Shown here piece by piece: positions 16,234 through 24,790 of a stretch of DNA of 64,000 bases (the first letter of the stretch is position 1; every line of letters starts with the position of its first letter). The notes under the pieces were generated by a model, which was given only the letters and a program-made list of their open reading frames with translations, did no database searches and had not been told where the DNA came from. Source of the DNA: Avipropionibacterium sp050157065 (GTDB lineage Bacteria > Actinomycetota > Actinomycetes > Propionibacteriales > Propionibacteriaceae); NCBI GenBank assembly GCA_050157065.1, contig CP189573.1. One strand, given 5' to 3'. A program made the translations under genes and the position numbers.

Positions 16234-16841
16234 AGGTGGTCATCACGCAGTTCGTCAGCCTCGACGGGGTCTCCCAGGGGCCCGGCTCGGCGACCGAGGA
16301 CCCGAGCGGGGGGTTCACCCGCGGCGGCTGGCTCGTGCCGTACCTCGACGACGCGTTCGTCCGGCAGACCTCCGACTGGCTCGACCTCGCCGACGGACTG
16401 CTGTTCGGCCGGCGTACGTACGAGGCGTTCGCCCGCGACTGGCCCGAGATCGCCGAACCCGATCCGTTCACCGTACGGATGAACGCACTGCCGAAGTACG
16501 TCGTGAGCACCACCCTCGAGCAGGCGGACTGGAACCCGACCACGGTGCTCCGCGGCGACACGGTCGGCGCACTCCGGGAGGCGCCGGGCCGTGAGCTGCA
16601 GGTCCACGGCAGCGCACGACTGGCCGCCTCCCTGCTCGACGCCGGACTGGTCGACACGGTGCGGCTCGCCGTGGCTCCGGTGATCGTCGGGCAGGGTCGC
16701 CGGCTGCTCACCGGCCGGACCGACGCCGGACTGCAACTCCGCGAACAAGGGGCCACACCGTCGGGCATCGCGCTGCTCGAGTACGCGGTGAGCGGTCCGG
16801 CGCCGCTGGCCGACTACCAGGGGGTCACGCCTCCGGCCTGA
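16230..16841 (+). CDS. Dihydrofolate reductase-like (RibD C-terminal domain) protein
   Basis: A 203-residue protein of the RibD C-terminal/DHFR-like group: VITQFVSLDGVSQGPG at the start, then LLFGRRTYEAFARDWP, ELQVHGSARLAASLLDAGLV and RLAVAPVIVGQGRRLL. Members bind NADPH and are often found with ArsR-SRPBCC pairs. True dihydrofolate reduction is not implied. It is the third gene of the ArsR operon, overlapping its neighbour by four bases. Confidence 0.88.
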   Translation: MKVVITQFVSLDGVSQGPGSATEDPSGGFTRGGWLVPYLDDAFVRQTSDWLDLADGLLFGRRTYEAFARDWPEIAEPDPFTVRMNALPKYVVSTTLEQADWNPTTVLRGDTVGALREAPGRELQVHGSARLAASLLDAGLVDTVRLAVAPVIVGQGRRLLTGRTDAGLQLREQGATPSGIALLEYAVSGPAPLADYQGVTPPA

Positions 16842-16876
16842 GCGTCGCCGCCGCACCTCGGCGATCTCGGGCACGC

Positions 16877-17356
16877 TCACTCGCTGCGCCGGGTCGCCCT
16901 CCGGGTCGCCTCCACCGCATGATCAAGAAAGTCGGCGATCGTGCCCAGTGCAGCGTCGTCGAGCTCCGCAAGCTTCGCGCTCAGGTCATCGCCGAGGGGA
17001 GCGAGCAGGTCGAAGAGTTCGGGGAGGCGATCGGGGATCACGCGCACCACGACCGTACGGCGGTCCGACTCGGTGCGGTCGCGGGTGACCCAGCCCTGTT
17101 TCGCCAGTCGGTCGACGATGCCGGTCGTCGTGGCGGGCGGGAGCACCAGCATGCGTGCCAGCTCCCCGATGCTCACCTCGCCGTAGCGGTGCACCAGGTT
17201 CCAGCACTGCAGGTCGACCGGGCGCATCCCGACCTGCGCGCTGAGGTGGTGCCCGAAGATCGCCAGTTCGAGCTCCAGTTCCCGGTAGCCGTTGAGGACG
17301 CGCCACGCCGGCGAGTCGCCGTGGTTGATGTCGGGAACGGGATCGGACACGCGCAC
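16877..17356 (-). CDS. MarR family transcriptional regulator
   Basis: A 159-residue winged-helix regulator: VSIGELARMLVLPPATTTG, then IVDRLAKQGWVTRDRTESDR and the wing with RTVVVRVI. The GTG at 17356 follows GGTGAG. It is divergent from the DUF998 membrane protein. The gap holds two direct TTCGGTT repeats starting at 17376 and 17392 (16 bp apart), a possible binding or promoter element. The ligand is unknown. Confidence 0.87.
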   Translation of the reverse strand: MRVSDPVPDINHGDSPAWRVLNGYRELELELAIFGHHLSAQVGMRPVDLQCWNLVHRYGEVSIGELARMLVLPPATTTGIVDRLAKQGWVTRDRTESDRRTVVVRVIPDRLPELFDLLAPLGDDLSAKLAELDDAALGTIADFLDHAVEATRRATRRSE

Positions 17357-17402
17357 ATCATCTCACCAGAGGTCTTTCGGTTTCGCGATAGTTCGGTTAC
17401 CG

Positions 17403-18086
17403 TTGGCAGACGCCTTCGACGGTCGTGCGGCGGTCACCCGATCCATGCTGGGCTGGGGGGTGGTCGCCGGGCCGTTCTACCTGGCCTTCGGCGTGATCCT
17501 GGCCCTCACCCGCGACGGCTTCGACCTGTCGCGACATGCGCTCAGCCTGCTCACCCTCGGGCCGGGCGGCTGGCTGCAGGTGCTGAACCTTGCGCTCACC
17601 GGGATCATGGTCATCGTCGCCGGCTGGGGCCTGCTGCGGGCGCTCGAGGGGCGAGGTCGCGGCGCCGGGCCAGCGGTCATCGTCGCCGGGGCGTCCATCG
17701 TCCTGGCCGGAGTGTTCCGCCCTGATCCGGTCAGCGGGTTTCCGGCCGGTGCCGAGGCGACCGTCAGCGTGAGTGGCCTGCTCCATCTGGGGTTGGGGGC
17801 GGTGCAGTTCATTGCGTTCGCGGTGGCGGCACTCCTGCTGGCCCGCTTCTTCGTGTCGCGGCAGGAGCGGGGCCGTGCCCTGTGGTCGCGAGTCGCGGGG
17901 GTGCTGGTCCTGGTTGCCTTCGCTGCCGGTGCGGCGCTGTCGGCAGGCCCGGCCGGGGTCGCCCTGCTGTGGATCGCGGTCGTCACCGGATTCGGCTGGC
18001 TGTTGACCGCGTCACGGTGGGTCTACGGCGTCGTCCCCCACCCGGATCTCGCCAAGCGGGAGCAGCCGGTGACTACGGGGTCGTGA
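17403..18086 (+). CDS. DUF998 domain-containing membrane protein
   Basis: A membrane protein of about 227 residues with six predicted spans. The opening MLGWGVVAGPFYLAFGV, the loop DGFDLSRHALSLLTLGPGGW and the FRPDPVSGFPAG motif are typical of DUF998, whose function is unknown. The start is uncertain: the TTG at 17403 is close to the upstream promoter region and has no Shine-Dalgarno, while the ATG at 17445 would remove 14 residues. It is divergent from the MarR gene and probably its target. Confidence 0.82.
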   Translation: MADAFDGRAAVTRSMLGWGVVAGPFYLAFGVILALTRDGFDLSRHALSLLTLGPGGWLQVLNLALTGIMVIVAGWGLLRALEGRGRGAGPAVIVAGASIVLAGVFRPDPVSGFPAGAEATVSVSGLLHLGLGAVQFIAFAVAALLLARFFVSRQERGRALWSRVAGVLVLVAFAAGAALSAGPAGVALLWIAVVTGFGWLLTASRWVYGVVPHPDLAKREQPVTTGS

Positions 18087-18094
18087 CTCCTGAC

Positions 18095-18135
18095 TCCGGC
18101 CGGGCCCGAGCGGGCAGAGCGCCCGGGCCCGGAGG
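18095..18135. terminator. Bidirectional GC-rich hairpin
   Basis: GGGCCCG at 18102-18108 pairs with CGGGCCC at 18124-18130, flanked by further pairing. It lies between the convergent DUF998 and VOC genes. No T-tract follows. Confidence 0.45.
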
Positions 18136-18138
18136 TGA

Positions 18139-18540
18139 TCAACCTGCGGGCGACTCCTCGGGTGGGGTCACCCACTGCACGAGTTGGTAGACCACACCGT
18201 TCGGGTCGGCCATCTGGAAGTAGCGCTCACCCCACGGCTCGGTTTCGATCGGGGTGACGATGTCGACGCCGGCTGCCTGCAGTCGCGCATGGTCGGCGTC
18301 GATGTCGACGACGGTGAACACCACGAGCAGGCCGGTCGCCTGTCCCGCCATCGACGACGGCTTGAACGTCGACAGCCCGGTCCGCAGGTAGATCAGGTTG
18401 AACCCGGCATCGGGGTGGGCCAGCGAGCAGAACCCGTCGGCGGCCATGACCTCGCGGAACCCGAGGTGCTGCTTCACCCATGCTGCCGACGCGTCGACGT
18501 CGGGCACGTTCAGGGACAGGGCGGATTCGGTGATGGGCAT
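18139..18540 (-). CDS. VOC/glyoxalase family protein
   Basis: A 133-residue single-domain vicinal-oxygen-chelate protein: ALSLNVPDVDASAAWVKQHL and GFREV at the start, then ADPNGVVYQLVQW at the end, where the last metal ligand is usually placed. Members include glyoxalases, dioxygenases and resistance proteins; the specific activity cannot be read. Its ATG at 18540 follows GGGAGG. It is divergent from the TetR gene at 18623, which may control it. Confidence 0.85.
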   Translation of the reverse strand: MPITESALSLNVPDVDASAAWVKQHLGFREVMAADGFCSLAHPDAGFNLIYLRTGLSTFKPSSMAGQATGLLVVFTVVDIDADHARLQAAGVDIVTPIETEPWGERYFQMADPNGVVYQLVQWVTPPEESPAG

Positions 18541-18622
18541 GTGGCCTCCCGGCTGGTGTGGGACATACTCCGTACAGCGTACAATGTAGCACGTACGAAG
18601 GAAGCGTGAAACCCTGTTGTTC

Positions 18623-19387
18623 ATGACGTCGGAGCGCACCGGAGCAGGAGAACCGAGCCGTACCCTGGGCCTGCTGTGGGGGGAGCAGCCGGTGCGCCGG
18701 AAGGGGCCGGCACGTTCGGTCCAGGTGCCCCACCTGGTCGGGTCGGCGATCGAGCTCGCCGACGAGCGGGGCCTGGCGGCGGTCACCATGCGGGCGGTGG
18801 CCGAACGCGTCGGCATCTCGCCGATGTCGGTCTACACCTACGTACCGGGCAAGCCGGAGTTGCTCGACCTGATGGTTGACACCCTGTACGCCGCGATGCC
18901 GCGGCCGCCGTGGGCGGCCGGGCAGACCTGGCGACACCGGTTGACCGCTGTCGCCGAGGCGAACCGCCAGCTGCTCGTCGCCCACCCGTGGCTGACCGAG
19001 GTCGCCGCGCTGAGCCGCCCACCCCTGGGCCCGGGGACGATGGCCAAGTACGAGTACGAGCTCGCCGCCTTCGACGACACCGGGCTGGACGACCTCGACG
19101 TCGACGCCGCGCTGAGCCACCTGATCGGCTTCGTGCAGGGACACTGCCGCTCCGCCCACGACGCCGCGCGGGCGAGCACCGACACCGCGATGAGCGATGC
19201 CGACTGGTGGGCGGCCAACCAGCCCGTCCTCGCCCGCGCGTTCGACCCGGACAGCTATCCGCGGGCGGTCCGGATCGGTGCGGCCGCCGGCGAGGCGTAC
19301 GGCAGTGCCTGGGACGCCGAGCGGGCGTGGACCTTCGGCCTGGCCTGTACCCTCGCCGGGCTCACGGCCCTTGTCGAGCAGGAGTGA
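18623..19387 (+). CDS. TetR family regulator with TetR_C_1 domain
   Basis: A 254-residue regulator, longer than average. The helix-turn-helix reads TMRAVAERVGISPMSVYTYV near residues 55-75 and the C-terminal half resembles the tetracycline-repressor type (VTEVAALSRPPLGPG-like region, DWWAANQPVLARAFD). The ATG at 18623 is preferred; a TTG two codons upstream is possible. No good ribosome binding site is seen, but TACAAT at 18580-18585 could be its -10 box. A GTACAGCGTAC inverted repeat at 18572-18582 in the divergent gap is a candidate operator. Confidence 0.85.
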   Translation: MTSERTGAGEPSRTLGLLWGEQPVRRKGPARSVQVPHLVGSAIELADERGLAAVTMRAVAERVGISPMSVYTYVPGKPELLDLMVDTLYAAMPRPPWAAGQTWRHRLTAVAEANRQLLVAHPWLTEVAALSRPPLGPGTMAKYEYELAAFDDTGLDDLDVDAALSHLIGFVQGHCRSAHDAARASTDTAMSDADWWAANQPVLARAFDPDSYPRAVRIGAAAGEAYGSAWDAERAWTFGLACTLAGLTALVEQE

Positions 19388-19449
19388 ACGGGTGGGCCGT
19401 GGCCCTGGTGCGCGTACGTCCGGCGTCGGGCGAACGTCGACAGGCCGAA

Positions 19450-20946
19450 CTACTCGCGCCAGACCCGCTCGAACGGCAACCGCCACGCGTGGGGCGCGAT
19501 CAACTGGTGGATCGCGTTCGGGCCCCAGCTGCCCTGCGGGTACCGACGAACCGGCGGCGGATCGAGCAGCAGGGGCGTCGACCGCTCCCACAGCGACTCG
19601 ATGCCCTCGGCGGTGGTGAACAGGGTGTGGTCGCCCCGCATCGCGTCGAGGATGAGGCGTTCGTACGCCTCGAGCACGTCGTCGGCCGACTCGGTCTCCT
19701 GCGTGGAGAACTGCATCGACAGCTTCTCCAGCCGCATCCCCGGCCCGGGGCGCTTGCCGTAGAACGACAGCGACACCTTTGATGAGTCGGCCAGATCGAA
19801 GGTGAGATGGTCCGGACCCTCGGTGCCGATGCCCGAACCCGGCGGGAACATCGATCGCGGCGCCTCCTTGAACGCGATCGAGATGATGCGCTGCCCCTCG
19901 GCCATCCGCTTCCCCGTACGCAGGTAGAACGGAACATTGGCCCACCGCCAGTTGTCGAGGCCCACCTGCAGTGCGATGAACGTCTCGGTGTCGGAGTCGG
20001 GCGCCACACCGTCCTCGGTGCGGTAGCCGTCGTACTGCCCGCGGACCACGTCGGTCGGCCGGATCGGCAGCAGCGAGCGGAACACCTTGTTCTTCTCCTC
20101 GCTGATCGCCCGGGGCTCCAGTGCGGTCGGCGGTTCCATCGCGACGAACGCCATCACCTGCATCAGATGGGTGACGACCATGTCCTTGTACGCACCGGTC
20201 GCCTCGTAGAACGCGGCGCGTTGGTCGAGTCCCAACTCCTCGGGGATGTCGATCTGCACGTGATCGATGAAGTTGCGATTCCAGATCGGCTCGAACAGCC
20301 CGTTGGCGAACCGGAACGCCAAGATGTTCTGCGCCGCCTCCTTGCCCAGGAAGTGATCGATCCGGAACACCTGGTCCTCGGTGAACGAGCGGTGCACGAA
20401 CGCGTTGAGCTCGATCGCGCTGGCCAGGTCGGTCCCGAACGGCTTCTCCATCACGATCCGGGAGTTCTCGACCAGGCCGGCGTCGTTCAGCATCGTGATC
20501 ACCGACTCGGCCGCCTTGGGCGGCACCGACAGGTAGTGCAGCAGCCGGGTGTCGTCACCGAGCTGGGCCGCGGCCACCCGTACGGCTTCGGCCAGCGCCT
20601 CCGGTCCGGCCGAGGTGGGGACGTAGCTGAGCTGGTGCAGGAAGTCCTCGGTCGCGGGCCCGGTGATCTTGTGGTTGCCGAACTCGCGGATCGACGCCCG
20701 GGACACGTCACGGAAGTGGTCGGTCGAGCAGTCGTCGAGCGAGGTGCCGACGACCCGGACGTTCGGGGCGAGCAACGAGGCGTCGAGGTGGGCCAGCCCC
20801 GGGATCAGCTTTCGCTTGGCCAGGTCACCGGTCGCGCCGAACAGCACGATGACGTGCGGCTCCAAGGCTTCGGGATCGCGGCGGTACGGCTGCGCGCCGG
20901 GCGCAGGGTAGGCGATCGTCTGTGGGGGCAGCGCTTCTGATGCCAT
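19450..20946 (-). CDS. zwf: Glucose-6-phosphate 1-dehydrogenase
   Basis: A full-length 498-residue enzyme that oxidises glucose-6-phosphate to 6-phosphogluconolactone with NAD(P)+, the entry to the oxidative pentose-phosphate pathway. The cofactor motif FGATGDLAKRKL lies near residue 36 and the active-site motif RIDHFLGKEA near residue 195. It stands alone here, without the tal, opcA or pgl genes that often accompany it in actinobacteria, so it may be a second isozyme. A roughly 70-bp palindromic repeat lies just upstream of its start. Confidence 0.95.
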   Translation of the reverse strand: MASEALPPQTIAYPAPGAQPYRRDPEALEPHVIVLFGATGDLAKRKLIPGLAHLDASLLAPNVRVVGTSLDDCSTDHFRDVSRASIREFGNHKITGPATEDFLHQLSYVPTSAGPEALAEAVRVAAAQLGDDTRLLHYLSVPPKAAESVITMLNDAGLVENSRIVMEKPFGTDLASAIELNAFVHRSFTEDQVFRIDHFLGKEAAQNILAFRFANGLFEPIWNRNFIDHVQIDIPEELGLDQRAAFYEATGAYKDMVVTHLMQVMAFVAMEPPTALEPRAISEEKNKVFRSLLPIRPTDVVRGQYDGYRTEDGVAPDSDTETFIALQVGLDNWRWANVPFYLRTGKRMAEGQRIISIAFKEAPRSMFPPGSGIGTEGPDHLTFDLADSSKVSLSFYGKRPGPGMRLEKLSMQFSTQETESADDVLEAYERLILDAMRGDHTLFTTAEGIESLWERSTPLLLDPPPVRRYPQGSWGPNAIHQLIAPHAWRLPFERVWRE

Positions 20947-20971
20947 GCGGTCAATCTAGCCGGACGGCGAC

Positions 20972-21040
20972 CGTCGTAAGAAGGGGCGCCACAGCGACAC
21001 ACGTGGAGCTGACGTCCAGCTGTGTCGCTGTAGCGCCCTT
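20972..21040. repeat. Dispersed palindromic repeat, copy A
   Basis: An imperfect palindrome: AGGGGCGCCACAGCGACACA is mirrored by TGTGTCGCTGTAGCGCCCTT across a TGGAGCTGACGTCCA centre. Related copies lie at 36438-36506 and 60648-60726. The 19 bp at 20972-20990 recur exactly, inverted, at 60707-60725. Confidence 0.75.
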
Positions 21041-21072
21041 GCCCACGCCCATCGACCAGTTCGTGGGCCGGG

Positions 21073-21672
21073 TCAGGCCGTGGCCCAGACGAAACCGTCG
21101 GGATCGACGAACGGCGTGGTGTCGCTGGCGATTCGCAGTCGGTGGGAGCCGCTCCCCCCGGCGGCGACCCCGGCCGCCCTGGCCAGTTCGCCGCGCGGGT
21201 TGAGGGTGAGCGTGATCCGGCCGGTCTCCAGCTCCGCGTACCCCTTGGCCCGCCGTCCGATGGTCAGGCCGCGCTCGGTGTAGAACGCTGCGCTCGCCGG
21301 CAGGTTGTCGACGCCCAGTTGGAGGAGGACCTCGTCGACCACCAGCGAGACGGGTTCGGCATCCTTGCGCGACGCCGTGGCGATGGTCACGTACGTCCCG
21401 TCGGGTGCCAGCAACGTTCCGCCGTACCCCCACAGCGACTTCTTGGGTCGACGGACCAGCGCAGCGCCCGCCGCCACGGCACCGTCGAGGAACACGTCGA
21501 CGTTGGCCGGCTGCGCGACGACCAGCGACAGGCAGAACCCGCGGAATCCGTTGGTGGCTTGGTCACCAGGCGCCACCCGGACCAGGTCGCCGAGCCGGAG
21601 CACGTCGGAGTAGAAGTCGGCGACCCCGGCCGGGTCATCGGCGTCGATGATCAGGTGCGCGATCTGTGTCAT
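21073..21672 (-). CDS. Two-domain VOC family protein
   Basis: A 199-residue protein made of two glyoxalase-type modules. The first begins IAHLIIDADDPAGVADFYSD and ends LLAPDGTYVTIA; the second begins SLVVDEVLLQLGVDNLPASA and ends VDPDGFVWATA. This is the common arrangement of predicted lactoylglutathione lyase-like or dioxygenase-like proteins. The ATG at 21672 is the only sensible start. It is a single gene between zwf and the binding lipoprotein. Confidence 0.85.
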   Translation of the reverse strand: MTQIAHLIIDADDPAGVADFYSDVLRLGDLVRVAPGDQATNGFRGFCLSLVVAQPANVDVFLDGAVAAGAALVRRPKKSLWGYGGTLLAPDGTYVTIATASRKDAEPVSLVVDEVLLQLGVDNLPASAAFYTERGLTIGRRAKGYAELETGRITLTLNPRGELARAAGVAAGGSGSHRLRIASDTTPFVDPDGFVWATA

Positions 21673-21743
21673 GGCACCTGACCGTACGTGAACCGTCCAC
21701 CCGGCCGGGCACGCTTCCGTTCCCGAGCTCGACGGGTGGAAGC

Positions 21744-23378
21744 TCAGCCCTTGGCCTGCTTGGCCTCGGCGAACTCGTTGCGGGCGTCCTCGCCGCCCTT
21801 CGACTTCCACTCCTCGACGGTCTCGGCCCAGCTGGAGACCGGCTTGCGGCCGCTGATGATGTCACCCCGGGAGGCGGTGAGCAGCTTGTTGAGCAGCGCA
21901 TTCTTGGTCTGCTCGGTCGGCGACTCCAGCCCGGCCGTGGCCGAGTAGAGCGGTAGCTCCATGGCCTCCGCCTCGTGCTCGTACCCGCCGAGCGCGATGT
22001 CGGCGTACGCGTTGAAGTGCACCTGCGGACCCGAACCCATGTAGATCATCGGGCCCATCGAGTCGACTTTGGCCAGGTCGGTGCCGGTCATCGCTCCCGT
22101 CGCGTCCTTGGTGTGGTGCAGCCCCTCGATGCCGTTGCGGAACAGCACGTTCTCCTGCGTACCCCACGGCGCGGCGAGCCAGTTGACCACGCCCAGGAGT
22201 TCCTTGACGCGTTCGTCGGAGGCCTTGTTCATCATGGTCTGGTACGGCGCGCCGCCACCGACGTAGCGCTCCGCCGGCCCGGAGCCGTCCCACTTCATCA
22301 GCTGGAACGAGTTCGACTGGGCGTCCGGATCTTCCTTGCGGGCGTTCGATGCGTTGCCCATCCAGGTGAGTCCGCCGAGCACCAGTGGCGCGTCGCCGGA
22401 GTTGTACAGCGCCTGGGTCTGCAGCGAGAAGTTCAGGTCCCAGCACGACGGGTGGATCAGGTCCTCGGCGTAGCACTGGCGAACGAACTCCAACGCCTCG
22501 GTGTACTGCGGCACTTCGATGTCCTTGACGAAGCTGTCCCCGTCGGCGCCCCAGTCGTTCGGCACGCCCATCATCTCGGCGACCAGTTCGACGAGCCAGA
22601 CCACGTTGTTCGTGGCGAACCACTTGTTCTTCTTGTCCGACAGGTTCGTGAGCATCTCGTGGAACTCTTCACCACTCTTCGGCGCGGTGTTGGCGCCTCG
22701 CTCCTCGGCGACGTCGGTGCGGATCGCGTACCCGTGGGTCAGTGCGAACCGATGGATCGGGAGGGTGTAGATCCGACCGTTGTACGTGCAGGCGTCCCAC
22801 ACGTACTGCGGGATGTTGGCCAGCGCCGGGTACTCCAGGATCGCGTCGCCGGCGAGGTGCTCGGTCAGGTCCTGGCACTTGGCCTTCAGCAGGGCCGCCA
22901 GCTCCGGGGTGGACGTCGGCAGCACGGCCATCAGGTCGGGCAGCTCGTTGCTCGCCACCGTGGTCTGGAACTTGGCCGGGTAGTCGCCGATCGGGGCGCC
23001 CATGATGTCGAACTCGACGCCGACCGCCTCGTTCAACGCCTGCCACCACTTGTTCTCCGCCATCGGGGCAGGGGTGGAGTTCATGAACGTGTGGCAGGTG
23101 ACCTTGCCACCCTTGCCGGGGGTGCCCGCGTTCATCGACGGCGGGTTGGCGGGGAACGCCTCGAAGTAGGGTGCGGTGCCGTTCTCCAGGGCCGGCTTGG
23201 TCGCCTCCACGCCGGTGAAGGGTTGGAAGGTCGGCTTGGTGAACCCCTCGCCACCACCCGCAGCGCCGCCCCCCTCGCCGCCACCACCGCCCGCAGGCCC
23301 GCAACCTGCCACTCCCAGTCCGACGCCCAGCGCTGCTGCCGAGCCGCCCAGGGCCAGGAGTTGCCGTCTGTTGATCAT
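21744..23378 (-). CDS. Extracellular solute-binding lipoprotein (ABC family 1)
   Basis: A 544-residue lipoprotein. The signal peptide MINRRQLLALGGSAAALGVG ends in the lipobox VAGC near residue 27, followed by a glycine-rich linker. The mature part has the bilobal sugar-binding architecture (MMGVPNDWGADGDSFVKD, FQLMKWDGSGPAERYVGGG), resembling the large oligosaccharide-binding LplA/YtcQ-like group. No permease or ATPase gene is adjacent, which is unusual. A LacI-type operator lies upstream. Substrate is probably an oligosaccharide (inference). Confidence 0.85.
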   Translation of the reverse strand: MINRRQLLALGGSAAALGVGLGVAGCGPAGGGGGEGGGAAGGGEGFTKPTFQPFTGVEATKPALENGTAPYFEAFPANPPSMNAGTPGKGGKVTCHTFMNSTPAPMAENKWWQALNEAVGVEFDIMGAPIGDYPAKFQTTVASNELPDLMAVLPTSTPELAALLKAKCQDLTEHLAGDAILEYPALANIPQYVWDACTYNGRIYTLPIHRFALTHGYAIRTDVAEERGANTAPKSGEEFHEMLTNLSDKKNKWFATNNVVWLVELVAEMMGVPNDWGADGDSFVKDIEVPQYTEALEFVRQCYAEDLIHPSCWDLNFSLQTQALYNSGDAPLVLGGLTWMGNASNARKEDPDAQSNSFQLMKWDGSGPAERYVGGGAPYQTMMNKASDERVKELLGVVNWLAAPWGTQENVLFRNGIEGLHHTKDATGAMTGTDLAKVDSMGPMIYMGSGPQVHFNAYADIALGGYEHEAEAMELPLYSATAGLESPTEQTKNALLNKLLTASRGDIISGRKPVSSWAETVEEWKSKGGEDARNEFAEAKQAKG

Positions 23379-23452
23379 GGTGAGCCTCTCGTCCTCGAGT
23401 GCGACGGTGGAGCGGTTGGCTGTCCACCCGACGCATCCATGCATGAGGTTGC

Positions 23453-23468
23453 ATGTTGCAGCAAACAT
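23453..23468. promoter_or_regulatory. LacI-type operator before the binding lipoprotein
   Basis: ATGTTGCAGCAAACAT has matching 5-bp arms (ATGTT/AACAT) and an inner TTGCAGCAA palindrome. It lies 75 bp upstream of the lipoprotein start. Confidence 0.45.
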
Positions 23469-23513
23469 CTTTCATCCGGCATCGGATGTCAAGAGCGCGG
23501 GGCCGGTGGCGGC

Positions 23514-23971
23514 TCAGTCGGCGGCGACCATCGAACGGCGCCAGGCACGAGCCGCGCCCTCGGGTCGGGATGTCACCTCGACGGTGACCACGTCCGGCGT
23601 CGCCTGCGCCCGACAGCGGGCCGTCCAGCGACCGTCCGGCCCGACGACCCCGGCCGGCACGTACGGCGCACGCTTCCAGAGCGAGAACGCGGCGGCGATG
23701 TGGACGATGACCGCGAGGATCAGCGTGATGCGGACGGCCCACAGAAACTCGTGTGCGGGAGCGCTGGCCCTTCCACTTCGCGTGACCACTCCGCGTAGTG
23801 GTTGAACTTGTGCTCGCCTCCGAAGGCTATGAGGTTTCCGTACATGTGGAACAGCAGGAATCCCACCCCAGTCAGTCCGCTGACCGCCATCAGGATCTTC
23901 AGGAAGCTCGTCGTGCGGTTCCCGCGGGCGCTGGTGATCAACGCATTCGGCGCTGTTCTTTGGCTGGACAT
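23514..23971 (-). pseudogene. Frameshifted, truncated succinate dehydrogenase cytochrome b (sdhC) copy 1
   Basis: From an ATG at 23971 (GGAGGGA upstream) the frame reads RTTSFLKILMAVSGLTGVGF, LLFHMYGNLIAFGGEHKFNH and YAEWSREVEGPALPH, matching the N-terminus of an SdhC subunit. At about 23790 an apparent 2-bp insertion shifts the frame to HEFLWAVRITLILAVIVHIA and AAFSLWKRA, the second membrane helix, and then unrelated sequence to 23514. Helices beyond this are missing and no sdhA or sdhB is nearby. A second copy sharing the same lesion lies at 31556-31675. Confidence 0.75.
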
Positions 23972-24080
23972 ACGTCCCTCCGAATCCTGGATCGTTCGCA
24001 TTGGCTGTGTCACGACACGAGACAAGGCGGTTCCGCGTTCTGTGACAATCACTCGGAATTGGATGGCGCCGGTTCGTATG

Positions 24081-24132
24081 GCCGACTGGGCCGCTGCAGG
24101 CCTGGCCCCGGTCCTGCGCCCGTCACGTCAGG
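24081..24132 (-). repeat. 52-bp inverted repeat, left copy
   Basis: Read on the minus strand it begins CCTGACGTGACGGGCGCAGG and ends AGCGGCCCAGTCGGC. It matches the plus strand at 31798-31850 at about 46 of 52 aligned positions. It starts at the stop codon of the TetR gene. Confidence 0.7.
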
Positions 24133-24790
24133 GGTCTGCTCGAGAACCTCGATACAGGCTCAGGAAAGCATCCACGCCGGTGGTGACGATGGTCCTGACC
24201 TCGTCCTCCGGTAGGGGCACGGCACCGTAGAACGTGCGGTGGTTGACGTCGGTGACAGTGAGCAGTGTCAGGTGATTGGCCGCCAGCTCGGGATCAGGCA
24301 CTTCGAGCAGCCCCCGGGCGGCTAGAGACGCCAAGTAGGGAGCGAGGCGGAGGTATGCAGTCTGAGGGCCGGCGGATATCCAGGCTTGCAGGATGTCCGA
24401 GGGCAAGTGGACGGCTTCGGCCTCGATGGTGCGCACCAAGGCGAAGTGATCTGGATAGGTGCTCACGGCGGCTACCCGGTCCAGACTGAAATCGATGAGG
24501 TCCTCGCGGAGGTCGATGACCTTCCGAAGGTGGCGCTCCATCAGCGAGTTGATCGCCTCGGTCACGTCTACCGCACCCTCAAGCGCCACGGCGAGGAAGA
24601 GATTGTGCTTGTCTCCAAAGTGGTTGTAGATCGTGCGCCGTGACACCTGGGCCTCGGTGGCAACGGTGTCGATGCTGGTGCGGGTGTATCCGTCACGCCC
24701 GAAGACTCGGCGTGCGGCGGAGGCGATCGCCTGCCGCTTGTCCGCGCGACCGTAGCCGGAGCTCGAGCCGCCCGTCTGCGACCGGGTCAT
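24128..24790 (-). CDS. TetR/AcrR family transcriptional regulator
   Basis: A 220-residue regulator with helix-turn-helix SIDTVATEAQVSRRTIYNHF near residues 40-60 and a C-terminal TetR_C domain. Its ATG overlaps the stop of the FMN reductase gene by four bases, so both are translated from one mRNA. A perfect 15-bp palindrome upstream of that mRNA, shared with the divergent MFS gene, is the probable binding site. This is the standard layout of an inducible export-plus-reductase module. Confidence 0.88.
   Translation of the reverse strand: MTRSQTGGSSSGYGRADKRQAIASAARRVFGRDGYTRTSIDTVATEAQVSRRTIYNHFGDKHNLFLAVALEGAVDVTEAINSLMERHLRKVIDLREDLIDFSLDRVAAVSTYPDHFALVRTIEAEAVHLPSDILQAWISAGPQTAYLRLAPYLASLAARGLLEVPDPELAANHLTLLTVTDVNHRTFYGAVPLPEDEVRTIVTTGVDAFLSLYRGSRADP

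Noticed and set aside
21975..23798. A 607-codon plus-strand frame opposite the binding lipoprotein
   Set aside because: No recognisable motif and amino-acid composition of an antisense shadow; the minus strand encodes a full lipoprotein.
23514..23971. Functional sdhC gene
   Set aside because: A frameshift after the first helix, missing later helices and no sdhA/sdhB nearby.
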